Counted from the first letter of the stretch, positions 21,037 through 31,571 are shown. The stretch: DNA of 64,000 bases from an uncultured Pelagibacteraceae bacterium (GCA_902628275.1 CACOMI010000002.1:116643-180642), one strand, 5' to 3'. Numbers and translations: made by a program. Notes: generated from the letters alone by a model not told the origin.

Positions 21037-21363
21037 TTAACCAGCAGGTTTGTAACCAGCCATTGATTTAGCAGCTTGTTGAGCAGCTTTATTCATATCC
21101 ATTTCCTCAAGGATAACCATATCCTCAACTGTCCCGCTTGCTTCAACAGCTAATTTAACACCTGCGAAATTTTCAAAAGGCATATCACCAGTTGTTACAG
21201 CACAAAAGTCATATTGACCTCTTGTGATTGCAAAAGATTCTAATTTTCCACCTGCAGACTCAGTCAGTGCTTTAACAGCAGCTGATCTATCTTGAGTAGG
21301 GTCTTTAATAAAACCTTGAAATGCTTTTGCTGTGTATTTTCCCATTACAAAATATTTAGCCAT
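21037..21363 (-). CDS. GYD domain protein
   Basis: QGFIKDPTQDRSAAVKALTESAGGKLESFAITRGQYDFCAV. Confidence 0.85.
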   Translation of the reverse strand: MAKYFVMGKYTAKAFQGFIKDPTQDRSAAVKALTESAGGKLESFAITRGQYDFCAVTTGDMPFENFAGVKLAVEASGTVEDMVILEEMDMNKAAQQAAKSMAGYKPAG

Positions 21364-21478
21364 TTAGACCTCCTTTTTATGGATCTACTCTAATTCAAAA
21401 ATTGTTAAATAAGAATGTACAAATTGTTTCACCTAAAAAAGTTAGTGATATAAAGATGATTTAAAATTTGCGGTTAGT

Positions 21479-22270
21479 TTAACTATTAAGTCTATTCATT
21501 TCCTTGAGTTCTACCTCAAGTTTGTCTAGCTCTTCGCCACCTGCCATCATTCCAAGCAACTCTTCTCTGCTTATATCTTCTTTTTTAAATGTTCCTAAAC
21601 TTTTACCTCTATTAAGAACTGTAAAGCTATTCCCAACTGGATATGCATGGTGCACGTTATGAGTAATTAAAATTACAGCTAATCCCTCAGACGCCGCTTT
21701 AACCACATATTTCAAAACCATTGAAGCTTGGTGTACACCTAGGGCAGAAGTAGGTTCGTCTAATACTAAAACTTTTGCACCAAAATATATTGCTCTTGAA
21801 ATTGCCAAACATTGTCTTTCACCTCCTGACATTGTCCCAACAGCTTGAGAAGGATCTCTTACATCTATACCAATTTGCCCCATTCTTTCAGCGGCAATTT
21901 TATTTGCTTTTTCAATATCAAAAGTTTTTAAAAAAGGAATTCCTTTAATGGGCTCTCTACCCATAAAAAAATTTCTAGTAATACTCATTAAAGAAACAAG
22001 AGCTAGATCTTGGTAAACTGTACCAATACCCATATCTAAAGCGTCTTTTGGAGAATCAAAAATTGTTTTTTTACCTTCGATTAAAATTTCACCTTCATCA
22101 GGTTTATAAACACCTGCAAGAGTTTTAATTAGCGTCGATTTTCCAGCACCATTATCACCAAGCAAACACATGATTTCACCTTTTTTTAACTTCATAGTGA
22201 CATCTTTAAGTGCAATAACTTTTCCAAAAAACTTACTAATATTATTAAACTCAATTAAATTTTCACTCAT
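21479..22270 (-). CDS. Sugar ABC transporter ATP-binding protein (single-domain CUT2 type)
   Basis: [32 protein letters not shown]. Confidence 0.92.
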   Translation of the reverse strand: MSENLIEFNNISKFFGKVIALKDVTMKLKKGEIMCLLGDNGAGKSTLIKTLAGVYKPDEGEILIEGKKTIFDSPKDALDMGIGTVYQDLALVSLMSITRNFFMGREPIKGIPFLKTFDIEKANKIAAERMGQIGIDVRDPSQAVGTMSGGERQCLAISRAIYFGAKVLVLDEPTSALGVHQASMVLKYVVKAASEGLAVILITHNVHHAYPVGNSFTVLNRGKSLGTFKKEDISREELLGMMAGGEELDKLEVELKEMNRLNS

Positions 22271-23397
22271 TATTTACTTTCAGTTACTCTTCTTCTTACA
22301 TAATTATTAAATACTACCGCAATTAACATCATTGCACCTAAAAACACTTTAAACCAATCAGTATCTACATCTGTATAAAATATTCCCATTGATACTGTTC
22401 CAAATATTAAAGCACCAAATGCTGCTCCTATTGCTGATCCATAACCACCAGTTAATAAACACCCTCCAACAACAGCTGCAGCGATTGCTTCCAATTCTTT
22501 TAAGTTACCTCTCATTGTATCTGCTGAACCAGCATCCAAAACTTGTATAGTTGCAAAGATGGTTGCAGCAACTGCAGTACCGATAAATAAACTTATTTTA
22601 ACTCTTCCAACAGGAACACCTACATTTGTTGCTCCATTTTTGTCTCCACCAGAAGCAAAAATCCAATTCCCATATCTGGTTTTCATTAAAATCCAAGTTG
22701 CAAATAAAGTTGCCGCTATAAACCAAATCACCGATGGAGGAATACCTGTAGCTAAAGGAGTTCCATCAGTTCTTAGTGCAATTAAATTCATTGAACCTAA
22801 CCAAGTGAACAACCATTTAAATGTATCAGTTGCAAACATCCATGCGATAGGATCATTTTCTATTAAAACTCTTAAGCCAGGAACTTGAGTTCTTCCGGTA
22901 ATTAATCTTGTTATAGCTAAAGTTGCACCTCTAAGAATAAACAACATTGCAAGTGTCACAATAAATGATGGAAGTCCGGTTCTTACTACTAATATACCAT
23001 TGAAATATCCCACTAGTACTGCCATCGCAAAAGCAAAAATTATACTTACCCACAAAGGCCAACCCCAATAAATTGCAGGTATAGCTATACAAATCCCAGC
23101 AAAACCAATCATCGATCCAATCGATAAATCAAACTCACCTCCGATCATTAACATTGCAGCTGCAATTGCAATAATACCTAAGTTTGCAGATACATCTAAA
23201 AAGTTCAGCATACCGTACGCACTAAACATTCCAGTATCGCCTGCAACTATCCCAAAAAATATAAATACTAAAATTGCACCACCAAGGGCACCTAATTCTG
23301 GTCTGTTTAAAATCAATTTTAATTTTGAAACTTTTTGAAGTCTTTCGTCTTGACCTGAGACTTTTTTTGAAGCGATACTTTTTGCTTTTTCAGACAT
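22270..23397 (-). CDS. Sugar ABC transporter permease (CUT2 type)
   Basis: Multi-[47 protein letters not shown]. Confidence 0.92.
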   Translation of the reverse strand: MSEKAKSIASKKVSGQDERLQKVSKLKLILNRPELGALGGAILVFIFFGIVAGDTGMFSAYGMLNFLDVSANLGIIAIAAAMLMIGGEFDLSIGSMIGFAGICIAIPAIYWGWPLWVSIIFAFAMAVLVGYFNGILVVRTGLPSFIVTLAMLFILRGATLAITRLITGRTQVPGLRVLIENDPIAWMFATDTFKWLFTWLGSMNLIALRTDGTPLATGIPPSVIWFIAATLFATWILMKTRYGNWIFASGGDKNGATNVGVPVGRVKISLFIGTAVAATIFATIQVLDAGSADTMRGNLKELEAIAAAVVGGCLLTGGYGSAIGAAFGALIFGTVSMGIFYTDVDTDWFKVFLGAMMLIAVVFNNYVRRRVTESK

Positions 23398-23419
23398 ATA
23401 GATTTGAATCTTTATTAAA

Positions 23420-23455
23420 AAAAAGGCCTAACTAAAAAATTAGCTAGGCCTTTTT
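23420..23455 (-). terminator. Intrinsic terminator/attenuator between SBP and permease genes
   Basis: AAAAAGGCCTA...TAGGCCTTTTT; on minus RNA the inner stem continues with one G-U pair and a U-tract follows. Confidence 0.85.
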
Positions 23456-23465
23456 AAAGTATTTT

Positions 23466-24389
23466 TTATCTATAACCTTGAGCTGCCCACTTAATTACTT
23501 TAGCAGCATTGTCAGGAGTTACAAAGCCAGGACCAGTCATAACTACACCAGCTGGCATTGTTCCATATCTCATATACTGACCAAAGATAGCTATTGGTAA
23601 GTAACCTTGTAGGTATTGTTGTTGGTCAATTAAAAACTCTACTTTGCCTGCAGCAGCAGCTTTTAACATTCCTGGTGACATATCAAATGTACCAAGTCTA
23701 ACTTTACCAACTTTTCCAGCAGATTCTAAAGCTTTAAGAGCAGCTTCACCTGCAAGACCAGCACCTAAAGTAAGGATAGTGTCATATCCACCACCCAATT
23801 TAGCTGCAACAGCTTTTTGAATTTCTGTTGGGTCATTAGAAGTTCCTAAGATATCAACTGAACCACCAAAACCTTTTTTGAATCCAGCACATCTTCTGTC
23901 TAGCGCAACGTTTCCAACTTCGTGGTTAACACATAGTGCTTTTTTTCCACCAGCAGCTTTCATTTTTTGTCCGCCACCTACACCAGCTTCAAACTCAGTT
24001 TGTCCAACGTGAGCACTGATACCTAGTGATGCAAAGTCATCTGAACCAGAGTTCATTGAAATTACTGGAATACCAGCAGCGATTGCAGCTTTAACTGATT
24101 TTCCTAAAGCGGCAGCATCTGGAAGAGTAATCACAATACCTTTTGGTTTTTGTGAAACTGCGTTGTCAATTAATTTAGCCATTTCAACCATGTCGAACGT
24201 ACCAGGTGCAGTGTACTTACAAGATATTCCCATATCCGCACATCCTTTATCTACACCATTTTTTGCAACAGACCAAAATGGGTCATTAGCTTGTCCGTGT
24301 GATACAACAATCACGTCTACTGCTAAAGCAGACACTGAAAGCATAATCCACGCAACAAAAGCTAAAATTGATTTGTATATTGTTCTCAT
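23466..24389 (-). CDS. Sugar ABC transporter substrate-binding protein
   Basis: Signal peptide; VIVVSHGQANDPFWSVAKNGVDKG, periplasmic-binding (RbsB/FrcB-like) layout. Confidence 0.92.
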   Translation of the reverse strand: MRTIYKSILAFVAWIMLSVSALAVDVIVVSHGQANDPFWSVAKNGVDKGCADMGISCKYTAPGTFDMVEMAKLIDNAVSQKPKGIVITLPDAAALGKSVKAAIAAGIPVISMNSGSDDFASLGISAHVGQTEFEAGVGGGQKMKAAGGKKALCVNHEVGNVALDRRCAGFKKGFGGSVDILGTSNDPTEIQKAVAAKLGGGYDTILTLGAGLAGEAALKALESAGKVGKVRLGTFDMSPGMLKAAAAGKVEFLIDQQQYLQGYLPIAIFGQYMRYGTMPAGVVMTGPGFVTPDNAAKVIKWAAQGYR

Positions 24390-24412
24390 TATTTTTCCTC
24401 TTGTTTATAAAA

Positions 24413-24439
24413 GTTAACTTTTAAAGCGTGAAAGTTAAC
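24413..24439 (-). promoter_or_regulatory. Perfect inverted repeat GTTAACTTT-N9-AAAGTTAAC upstream of the sugar SBP gene
   Basis: Read directly, 9-bp arms, 9-nt spacer. Confidence 0.6.
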
Positions 24440-24521
24440 ACAAAAAAAACTGTATTGTAAAGAAGACAACCTTAAATTTTAAAAATGGACAAAAAATATA
24501 TTATACAATTAAAAGTTGCAT

Positions 24522-25523
24522 CTAAAATTTAATTTTTAATTGTTTTTTTTGTTTTAATGAATTTAAAGCTGTGTTTGCAACAATTAGGGCACGTCTTCCA
24601 TCCTCAAAGCTTGATATAGGCTTCTTTTTTTTGTTTGCATATAAAGCTAATTCATCTAACTGTAATTTGTAAGCATCAACATATCTTTCAATAAAAAAAT
24701 TAAGCAATGGTTTTTTTTGTGAGGTATTTTTTTTTGTAAAAATTTCTGTTTCATTTTGTTTTTTATTTCCAGAAATAATCATTCCTTTTGAGCCAAATAG
24801 TTCAACTCTCTGATCGTAGCCAAAACTACAGTGCCTTGAATTTGTAATTATACATTGGACACCTTTTTTCGATTTTAAAACACAAGTAGCAAGCTCATAA
24901 TCATTAATTTTATTGAAGTTTTTATTAGAAATATTACTTGCAATTGTAAAAATTGATTCAACTTCATCTTTTTGTAAATAAAACCTAGTCAAGTCAAAGT
25001 CGTGGATCATCATATCTCTAAAAATTCCTCCTGAAATTTTTAAGTAATTCATTGATGGTGGCGCAGGATCTCTACTGGTAATTATTATTTTTTCTAAATT
25101 ACCTATTTTGCCTTTTTCAAGTTCCTCTTTTAAAGAGTTATGTCCAGGATCATATCTTCGGTTAAATCCTAGTTGTATTTTAGGATTAAATTTTTTAATT
25201 TTTTTTAGACATTTATTTACCTTATCAATATTTAAATCTAAAGGTTTTTCACAAAAAATTACTTTTTTATATTTTGCAGCTTCTTCAATTAAATTAATGT
25301 GTGTCGATGTACTTGATGCAATAAATATTACATCTATATTTTTATCTTTAAACGCAATAGAAGGATTATTGATTTTAGTAGCTTTAAATTTTCTGGAAAA
25401 TTTAGTGTTTAGTTTATCATTTACATCAAAAGTATATTTTAAATTAAAACTTCTATGAGAAACTAAATTCTCTCCATGCATTTGACCAATTCTTCCAAGT
25501 CCAATTAATGCTACATTTTTCAT
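24522..25523 (-). CDS. iolG: Gfo/Idh/MocA family oxidoreductase, inositol 2-dehydrogenase-like
   Basis: ALIGLGRIGQMHGENL, FCEKPLDLN, GFNRRYDPGHNSLKEELEKGKIG; divergent to iolE-like gene. Confidence 0.82.
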   Translation of the reverse strand: MKNVALIGLGRIGQMHGENLVSHRSFNLKYTFDVNDKLNTKFSRKFKATKINNPSIAFKDKNIDVIFIASSTSTHINLIEEAAKYKKVIFCEKPLDLNIDKVNKCLKKIKKFNPKIQLGFNRRYDPGHNSLKEELEKGKIGNLEKIIITSRDPAPPSMNYLKISGGIFRDMMIHDFDLTRFYLQKDEVESIFTIASNISNKNFNKINDYELATCVLKSKKGVQCIITNSRHCSFGYDQRVELFGSKGMIISGNKKQNETEIFTKKNTSQKKPLLNFFIERYVDAYKLQLDELALYANKKKKPISSFEDGRRALIVANTALNSLKQKKQLKIKF

Positions 25524-25552
25524 GAGTTTACTTATATATATAAGACTAAAAT

Positions 25553-26455
25553 ATGTCAGTAAAATTAGGAATCGCCCCTATTGCTTGGAGTAACGACGAT
25601 ATGCCAGAATTAGGCGGGGATACATCTCTAGAACAATGTCTATCAGAGGCAAGCCAAGCAGGATTTATTGGTGTTGAAGCTGGCGGAAAATTTCCAAAAA
25701 AATCAGAAGATTTAATACCTAAGTTAAAACAATTTAAATTAAATCTCTGCTCTGGCTGGTATGCAGCAAATCTAAGAAGAAACTCTGTAGATGAGGAAAA
25801 GGATAATATTCAAGAACAATTGAAATTATTTAAAGACTGTAATTCCCCTTGCATGGTATTTGCTGAGGTCTCTGACTCTATCCAGGGCGATCCAAATAAA
25901 AAATTATCTAGTAGACCTAGGATGCAGTTAGATGAAGCAAAAAAATTTTATCATAAAATATCTGAAATAGGAAAATATTTAGAGGATGAGGAAATGCCAC
26001 TTGCATACCATCATCATATGGGAACCGTAATTGAGACAGAAGAAGATACCATTAGGTTATTAGAAAATACACATGACAGTGTTAAGCTTACTTTAGACAC
26101 TGGTCACATGCTATTTGCTCAAGGTAACTCTCTTAAAATATTAAAAGATTTCTATGAAAGAATAACTCATATACATTGTAAGGATATAAGAAAAAAAGTT
26201 TTAGACAAATCTTTAACAGAAGATTTAAGTTTTAGGGCAGCTTTTTTAGAAGGTGCTTTTACCGTTCCTGGTGATGGCTGTATAGATTACAAACCAATAT
26301 TTGATATTTTAAAACAAAGAAATTATTCTGGTTGGTTGGTAGTAGAAGCTGAGCAAGATCCAGCTAAAGCTAATCCTTTTGAGTACGCAAAGATTGGTTA
26401 TAAATATTTAACTGAAACATTAAATAGAAGCAATATACAGATCTATAAAAACTGA
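25553..26455 (+). CDS. iolE: myo-Inosose-2 dehydratase-like (IolE)
   Basis: LGIAPIAWSNDDMPELGGDT, LAYHHHMGTVIE, TLDTGHM. Confidence 0.88.
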   Translation: MSVKLGIAPIAWSNDDMPELGGDTSLEQCLSEASQAGFIGVEAGGKFPKKSEDLIPKLKQFKLNLCSGWYAANLRRNSVDEEKDNIQEQLKLFKDCNSPCMVFAEVSDSIQGDPNKKLSSRPRMQLDEAKKFYHKISEIGKYLEDEEMPLAYHHHMGTVIETEEDTIRLLENTHDSVKLTLDTGHMLFAQGNSLKILKDFYERITHIHCKDIRKKVLDKSLTEDLSFRAAFLEGAFTVPGDGCIDYKPIFDILKQRNYSGWLVVEAEQDPAKANPFEYAKIGYKYLTETLNRSNIQIYKN

Positions 26456-26971
26456 TCATCTGTAAATAGAAGTAAGCTCGTTATTTCCTGCAGCAACACA
26501 AGGTGACTTAAAACAAGTACCAACAATCCATTCAGAACCTGGATCAGGCAAAAAGTTGGAAGACATAACAAAGATAACTCCCATTTCAACCGTTTGACCA
26601 GCCTTACCTTCAGCTTTTATTCTTGGATCAGGATCAGTTTTCACTTTTGAGTCATCAGAAAATGGATTTTCAATTTTTAAATTATCATTGATATAATTAA
26701 CAACCTTATCAGCTATCCATTCACCATTACATGGATCACCCCAAACAGTGAATTTGCCCTCATCGTTGTTTCCACATTTATTAATTTCTTCATTGATTAG
26801 ATCAACAACTTTATTATGATTTTCTTTTACCAAATTAGCTTTTGCTTCAACCGCTGGTCTTGTGCTTGCTGTCCAAATTAACATTCCAACTACAAAAATT
26901 ACAGAGGCAGATACCAAAAACTCTAAAAAACCAAAATTCTTTAAATTAATTTTCATATTAAAGTTTAACAA
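26456..26971 (-). CDS. Hypothetical protein with single N-terminal hydrophobic helix (pilin-like architecture)
   Basis: FGFLEFLVSASVIFVVGMLIW then soluble domain with four Cys. Confidence 0.6.
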   Translation of the reverse strand: MLNFNMKINLKNFGFLEFLVSASVIFVVGMLIWTASTRPAVEAKANLVKENHNKVVDLINEEINKCGNNDEGKFTVWGDPCNGEWIADKVVNYINDNLKIENPFSDDSKVKTDPDPRIKAEGKAGQTVEMGVIFVMSSNFLPDPGSEWIVGTCFKSPCVAAGNNELTSIYR

Positions 26972-27923
26972 TTTTAGATTTTTCTAACTTTTCTTCAAAA
27001 AAATCAATAATATTTTGAATAGTCTCTTTACCCATTCTTGTCATACATTCCTCAGTAAAAGCTGCAGTATGTGGACTTAAGTAAACTTTTTCGTTTTTAA
27101 GAAGTGGATTATTTTTATCAGGCGGTTCTTTTTTAAAAACATCAATACCAGCTCCAAAAATCAAATTTTCATTTAGTGCTCTATCAAGATCTTCTTCATG
27201 AATAATGCCACCTCTTGCTGCATTAATAATAATACAAGTTTTTTTCATTGTTTTTAATAAATCATAATTAATTAAATTTTCGGTTTTATCAGTTAAAGGC
27301 ATATGGAGGGAAATAACATCCATAGTTTTTACTGTTTCAGCTAGATCTTCTACTTTTTTTCCACCTAATTCTTCAATTTTGCCTTTATCTACGAATGGAT
27401 CATAAACAAATACATTCATTTCAAAACCTAGACACCTTTTAATTAAAGCTTTTCCTATTCTTCCAAAACCCATGATTAAAAAATTTTTTTTCCAAACTTC
27501 TATTGTTTTTGGTAATTTATTTCTGTCCTTAAAATTTCCATCTCTTACAGTTTTATCAAATAAGCTTTTTCCTTTTGCAATATTTAATAAAACGAACATT
27601 ACATATTCTGCAACTGTAACAGCATTAGCGTTAGCTGTTATTGCAATTTTTATATCTTTTTCTTTAGCTTTTTTTAAATCAATGTTGTCATAACCAACAC
27701 CGTGTCTAGAAATAATTTTTAAATTTTTTGCCTCTTCAAACGTTTCACCAGGTAGATTTGCAATTCTTATTGATGCACCATCGCAATATTTTAATTTTGA
27801 TTTTAAATTTTCAACTGAAGTGTCTTCAGTTACCTCAACTTCAAAATTAGGATGATTATCAATTAATTCCATACCTTTTTCATGGACTTTTTGAATAATT
27901 AATATCTTTTTTTTATTACTCAT
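26958..27923 (-). CDS. D-isomer-specific 2-hydroxyacid dehydrogenase
   Basis: ISRHGVGYDNID, MGFGRIGKALIKR, INAARGGIIHEEDL. Confidence 0.9.
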   Translation of the reverse strand: MSNKKKILIIQKVHEKGMELIDNHPNFEVEVTEDTSVENLKSKLKYCDGASIRIANLPGETFEEAKNLKIISRHGVGYDNIDLKKAKEKDIKIAITANANAVTVAEYVMFVLLNIAKGKSLFDKTVRDGNFKDRNKLPKTIEVWKKNFLIMGFGRIGKALIKRCLGFEMNVFVYDPFVDKGKIEELGGKKVEDLAETVKTMDVISLHMPLTDKTENLINYDLLKTMKKTCIIINAARGGIIHEEDLDRALNENLIFGAGIDVFKKEPPDKNNPLLKNEKVYLSPHTAAFTEECMTRMGKETIQNIIDFFEEKLEKSKIVKL

Positions 27924-28034
27924 AACTCTATATTAATTTTTTAAAGAGCAATTTTAATACGAAAATTATTCTATAAAGTAAATTAGTTTTTTGATTAAAG
28001 TTGTATTTATTAAATATTTAAAATAAATTTAGTT

Positions 28035-28631
28035 GTGAATTTGACAATTAATATTCTCCTATTTGCTTTTAATATCCTTGAGAAAATAAATACCTTTTTT
28101 TTAAGAATTGGCAGACAGTTTGCATGGATAGCAATACTTTTGATGGTGATTGTTATATTGATACAAGTATTTTTTAGGTATGTGTTAAACAATGCGCTGC
28201 CGTGGCCTGATGAGGTTGCTAGATTTTTAATGTTATGGATGACAGGATTGATTGCACCCTCTGCATATAGATGGGGTGGATTTGTATCTATTGATTTAAT
28301 AGAAAGATTTTTGCCAAAACTTATTTCAACATTATTAACTTTATTTTTGTTAATTGTATCTCTTTTTGTCCTAGTTATAGGTTTAGAATTAGGATTTAAA
28401 CATATTAGTGCTGGATGGATATTTAATTCATCCTCAATAAAGATTCCGTTTCATTTAATTGGTGGGAAAGCAGAACCAATAAAATTAGCTTGGATGTACA
28501 TGTCATTACCAATTGGAATTATTTTTTTAATATCTGTAAACATAGAATTAATTTTAAGAAATATCCTTAGTAATTTTACAAAATTGAAGTTACTGGAAGA
28601 TCCTGATAAACAAAAACTGGAGACTCCATAA
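28035..28631 (+). CDS. TRAP transporter small permease (DctQ type)
   Basis: Multi-TM; YVLNNALPWPDEVARFLMLWMTGLIAPSAYRWGG. Confidence 0.88.
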   Translation: MNLTINILLFAFNILEKINTFFLRIGRQFAWIAILLMVIVILIQVFFRYVLNNALPWPDEVARFLMLWMTGLIAPSAYRWGGFVSIDLIERFLPKLISTLLTLFLLIVSLFVLVIGLELGFKHISAGWIFNSSSIKIPFHLIGGKAEPIKLAWMYMSLPIGIIFLISVNIELILRNILSNFTKLKLLEDPDKQKLETP

Positions 28632-29920
28632 TGCTAGTTTGGTTTCTTCCTTTGTTTTTATTATTATTATTAATTGGCTTACCAGTATTTTTTGGTTTGT
28701 TAGCTGCACCAGGAATTTTACTTTGGTTAAATGATCAAGCTAGAGATGGTGCAATGTTGTACAGAAATATTTACAATGGAATAGATAGCTTTCCTTTGAT
28801 GGCAATACCATTTTTTATGTTGGCAGGGGAATTAATGAATAGGGGAGGAATAACCCATCGACTAGTTGAATTTAGTCAGGCGATGATGGGTCACTTAAAA
28901 GGTGGATTGGCTCATGTCAATGTATTGACTTCAATGTTATTTGCAGGTTTATCTGGTTCAGCGGTAGCTGATACATCAGCAATTGGATCAATGCTGATTC
29001 CTGCAATGGAAAAGCAAGGTTATACAAAAAAATTTGCAGCAGCTATTACTGCAGCGAGTTCTGTAATTGGACCTATAATTCCACCCTCAGGAATAATGAT
29101 TATTTATGCTTATGTGATGGGAGAGAGTGTTGCTGCATTATTTTTAGCAGGGATTGTACCTGGTATTTTAGTAGGAGTTAGTTTGATGGTTACAATAAAA
29201 TTTATGGCCAAGAGATATAATTTTCCTGCAGTAACTGAAAAAACAACTTGGAGCCAAAGAGGCAAGGCATCTCTTAAAGCTTTTTTTCCTTTAATGACAC
29301 CTGTAATAATTTTAGGAGGTATTCTTGGCGGGATTTTTACCCCAACAGAAGCATCAGCTGTTGCAGCTGCTTATGCAATGTTTATAGGTCTTTTTGTTTT
29401 AAAATCACTTAAATGGAAAGATGTACCTAAAGTTATGACTAAGGCAGCAATGGTATCTTCAGTAGTTCTACTTTTAGTTGGTGCTGCGATGGCTTTCAAA
29501 ACTGTAGTGAGCCTATCACATGCTCCAGAGCATCTTGCTGCATTTGTTTTAGGTCTTACTGATAATCCTTATGTTTTATTATTTCTTATAAATATTTTAT
29601 TATTTGTTGTTGGAATGTTTTTAGATGCAGGTCCAGCGATAATTATTTTAGGACCAATTCTTGGTCCAGTTTTTGTTGAACTGGGAGTTCATCCTGTGCA
29701 TTTTGCAATCATTATGTCAGTTAATTTGACAGTTGGATTAGCAACCCCACCTATGGGTCTTGTATTATTTGTTGCATCCTCTGTATCTGGGGAAAGAGTT
29801 GAAACAATTGCAAAAGCTATATTGCCATTCTTAGCAGTAGAAGCTATAGTTATATTTTTGATAACATATTTTCCATCAATCTCGATGACGATACCTTTGC
29901 TTACTGGATTCGCAAAATAA
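28631..29920 (+). CDS. TRAP transporter large permease (DctM type)
   Basis: ASSVIGPIIPPSGIMIIYAYVMGESVAALFLAGIVPG. Confidence 0.94.
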   Translation: MLVWFLPLFLLLLLIGLPVFFGLLAAPGILLWLNDQARDGAMLYRNIYNGIDSFPLMAIPFFMLAGELMNRGGITHRLVEFSQAMMGHLKGGLAHVNVLTSMLFAGLSGSAVADTSAIGSMLIPAMEKQGYTKKFAAAITAASSVIGPIIPPSGIMIIYAYVMGESVAALFLAGIVPGILVGVSLMVTIKFMAKRYNFPAVTEKTTWSQRGKASLKAFFPLMTPVIILGGILGGIFTPTEASAVAAAYAMFIGLFVLKSLKWKDVPKVMTKAAMVSSVVLLLVGAAMAFKTVVSLSHAPEHLAAFVLGLTDNPYVLLFLINILLFVVGMFLDAGPAIIILGPILGPVFVELGVHPVHFAIIMSVNLTVGLATPPMGLVLFVASSVSGERVETIAKAILPFLAVEAIVIFLITYFPSISMTIPLLTGFAK

Positions 29921-30008
29921 ATTTAAATATTTTTTTTACTATTCATAGACTCGTGAATTCAATTTAAGTATAGTTTTATTAATAAATATTAATCAGGGGG
30001 AAATAATT

Positions 30009-31061
30009 ATGAATAAAATAATTAAGTCATTTTTTTCATTTTTATTCTTAATCAGTTTTACTGCATCTGTATCAGCTGCAGACTATAACTTGAGAATGAC
30101 AATGAACTCAAATGATCAAGATGAAGATTATGATGGTGCAGTAGTTTTTAAAAACTATGTTGAGGCAGCATCAAATGGAAAAATAGCTGTAGAGTTATTT
30201 GTAGGGACTCAGCTTTGTTCCAAAGGTGCAGAATGTTTACAAGGTGTATCTGATGGAAGTATTGATATTTATATATCAACTTCTGGAGGAGCAGCAGGTG
30301 TATTTCCATATGTTCAAGTTTTAGATTTACCATACCTAATGGCTGATGACAGAATTGCCGAAGATGTTATGCAAGGTGATTTTGTAAGAACTATGAGAAA
30401 AATGGCTCTAAAAGATTCTAATGATTCAATTAGATTGATGACAATTGGAAACACTGGAGGATGGAGAAATTTTGCAAATACAAAAAGAAGAATTGCAAAT
30501 CCATCTGATATGAAAGGTTTAAAAATCAGAACGGTTGTAGCTGATTTACCACAAGAGCTTGTAAGAGCATTAGGCGCATCTCCAACTCCTATTCCATGGC
30601 CTGAATTATTTACATCATTTCAAACTGGTGTTGTAGAAGGTTCTAAAAATGGAATAACAGACATTATGAACATGAAGTTTCCTGATGCAGGTCTAAAATA
30701 TGTTACTTTAGATGGTCACGCATATATGGGAGCATTATGGTGGATGAATAATGCAAAGTATGAGTCAATGTCGTCAGACCTTAAAAAAGTTGTGACTGAT
30801 GGTTTCTATGCTTTACAACAAGCAACTTTTGCTTCGCCAAAGAGAAAATCAATCAAAGCTTATGAGGACTTTGTGGCCGGTGGTGGAGATTTATATGTTC
30901 CTACACCAGATCAAAAAGCTAGTTTTAAAAAAGAAGCTAGTCCTGTGTATGATTGGTTTAAGGCTAATGTTAAAGGTGGAAAAGAAATTTTTAACGCTTT
31001 AACAAAAGCAGTAGCAAGTGCAGAAAAAAGAGCATCGAGCGCATACAAAAAAGATTTATAA
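30009..31061 (+). CDS. TRAP transporter substrate-binding protein (DctP type)
   Basis: Signal peptide; LKIRTVVADLPQELVRALGASPTPIPWPELFTSFQTGVVEG. Confidence 0.93.
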   Translation: MNKIIKSFFSFLFLISFTASVSAADYNLRMTMNSNDQDEDYDGAVVFKNYVEAASNGKIAVELFVGTQLCSKGAECLQGVSDGSIDIYISTSGGAAGVFPYVQVLDLPYLMADDRIAEDVMQGDFVRTMRKMALKDSNDSIRLMTIGNTGGWRNFANTKRRIANPSDMKGLKIRTVVADLPQELVRALGASPTPIPWPELFTSFQTGVVEGSKNGITDIMNMKFPDAGLKYVTLDGHAYMGALWWMNNAKYESMSSDLKKVVTDGFYALQQATFASPKRKSIKAYEDFVAGGGDLYVPTPDQKASFKKEASPVYDWFKANVKGGKEIFNALTKAVASAEKRASSAYKKDL

Positions 31062-31074
31062 TTTTTAGATTATT

Positions 31075-31103
31075 TAATGAGGCGGATTTAATTCGCCTCA
31101 TTA
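31075..31103. terminator. Bidirectional convergent terminator-like inverted repeat TAATGAGGCG-N9-CGCCTCATTA
   Basis: 10-bp perfect arms between convergent genes; overlaps the minus-strand stop codon. Confidence 0.75.
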
Positions 31104-31571
31104 TCTAAAAGGATAAATCCATGATTTGTAATCTTTTATGAGAATATGAGCTTTTTCAATTTGTTCAGGAGTCATTTTTTTAATAACCTCTTCCTGAGAA
31201 ATTGCTGCATCGGGGTCTCCGCCAATAGCAGACAAACCATACCACATATAAGCTCGAACAAGATCAGGAGCAGGAAGCCCTCTGCCAATTTCGTAATACC
31301 ACCCAACTCCAGACTGAGCACCAGGATGACCTTTCATAGAGGATCTGAGATACCACTCAAAAGCTCTAATGTCATCTCTTTCAACACCAAGACCCATTGC
31401 ATACATAATACCAATAAGCTCTTCAGCATCAGCATTACCAGATCTAGCAGCTGGCATAAGCTCTTCCATAGCTTCTTTAAATTTACCTTCCTCCATCAAA
31501 TCTCTAGCATTTTCAATTTCTGCAAAAACTATAGATGGAAGGAGCAAAAGTATAAAAAAATATTTAACCAT
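31101..31571 (-). CDS. Sel1-repeat (TPR-like) protein with signal peptide
   Basis: ADAEELIGIMYAMGLGVERDDIRAFEWYLRSSMKGHPGAQSGVGWYYEIGRGLP. Confidence 0.87.
   Translation of the reverse strand: MVKYFFILLLLPSIVFAEIENARDLMEEGKFKEAMEELMPAARSGNADAEELIGIMYAMGLGVERDDIRAFEWYLRSSMKGHPGAQSGVGWYYEIGRGLPAPDLVRAYMWYGLSAIGGDPDAAISQEEVIKKMTPEQIEKAHILIKDYKSWIYPFR

Noticed and set aside
31146-31571. N-terminal 142 codons of the plus-strand cytochrome ORF
   Set aside because: Antisense to a convincing Sel1-repeat gene; sequence lacks protein-like character before the signal peptide.
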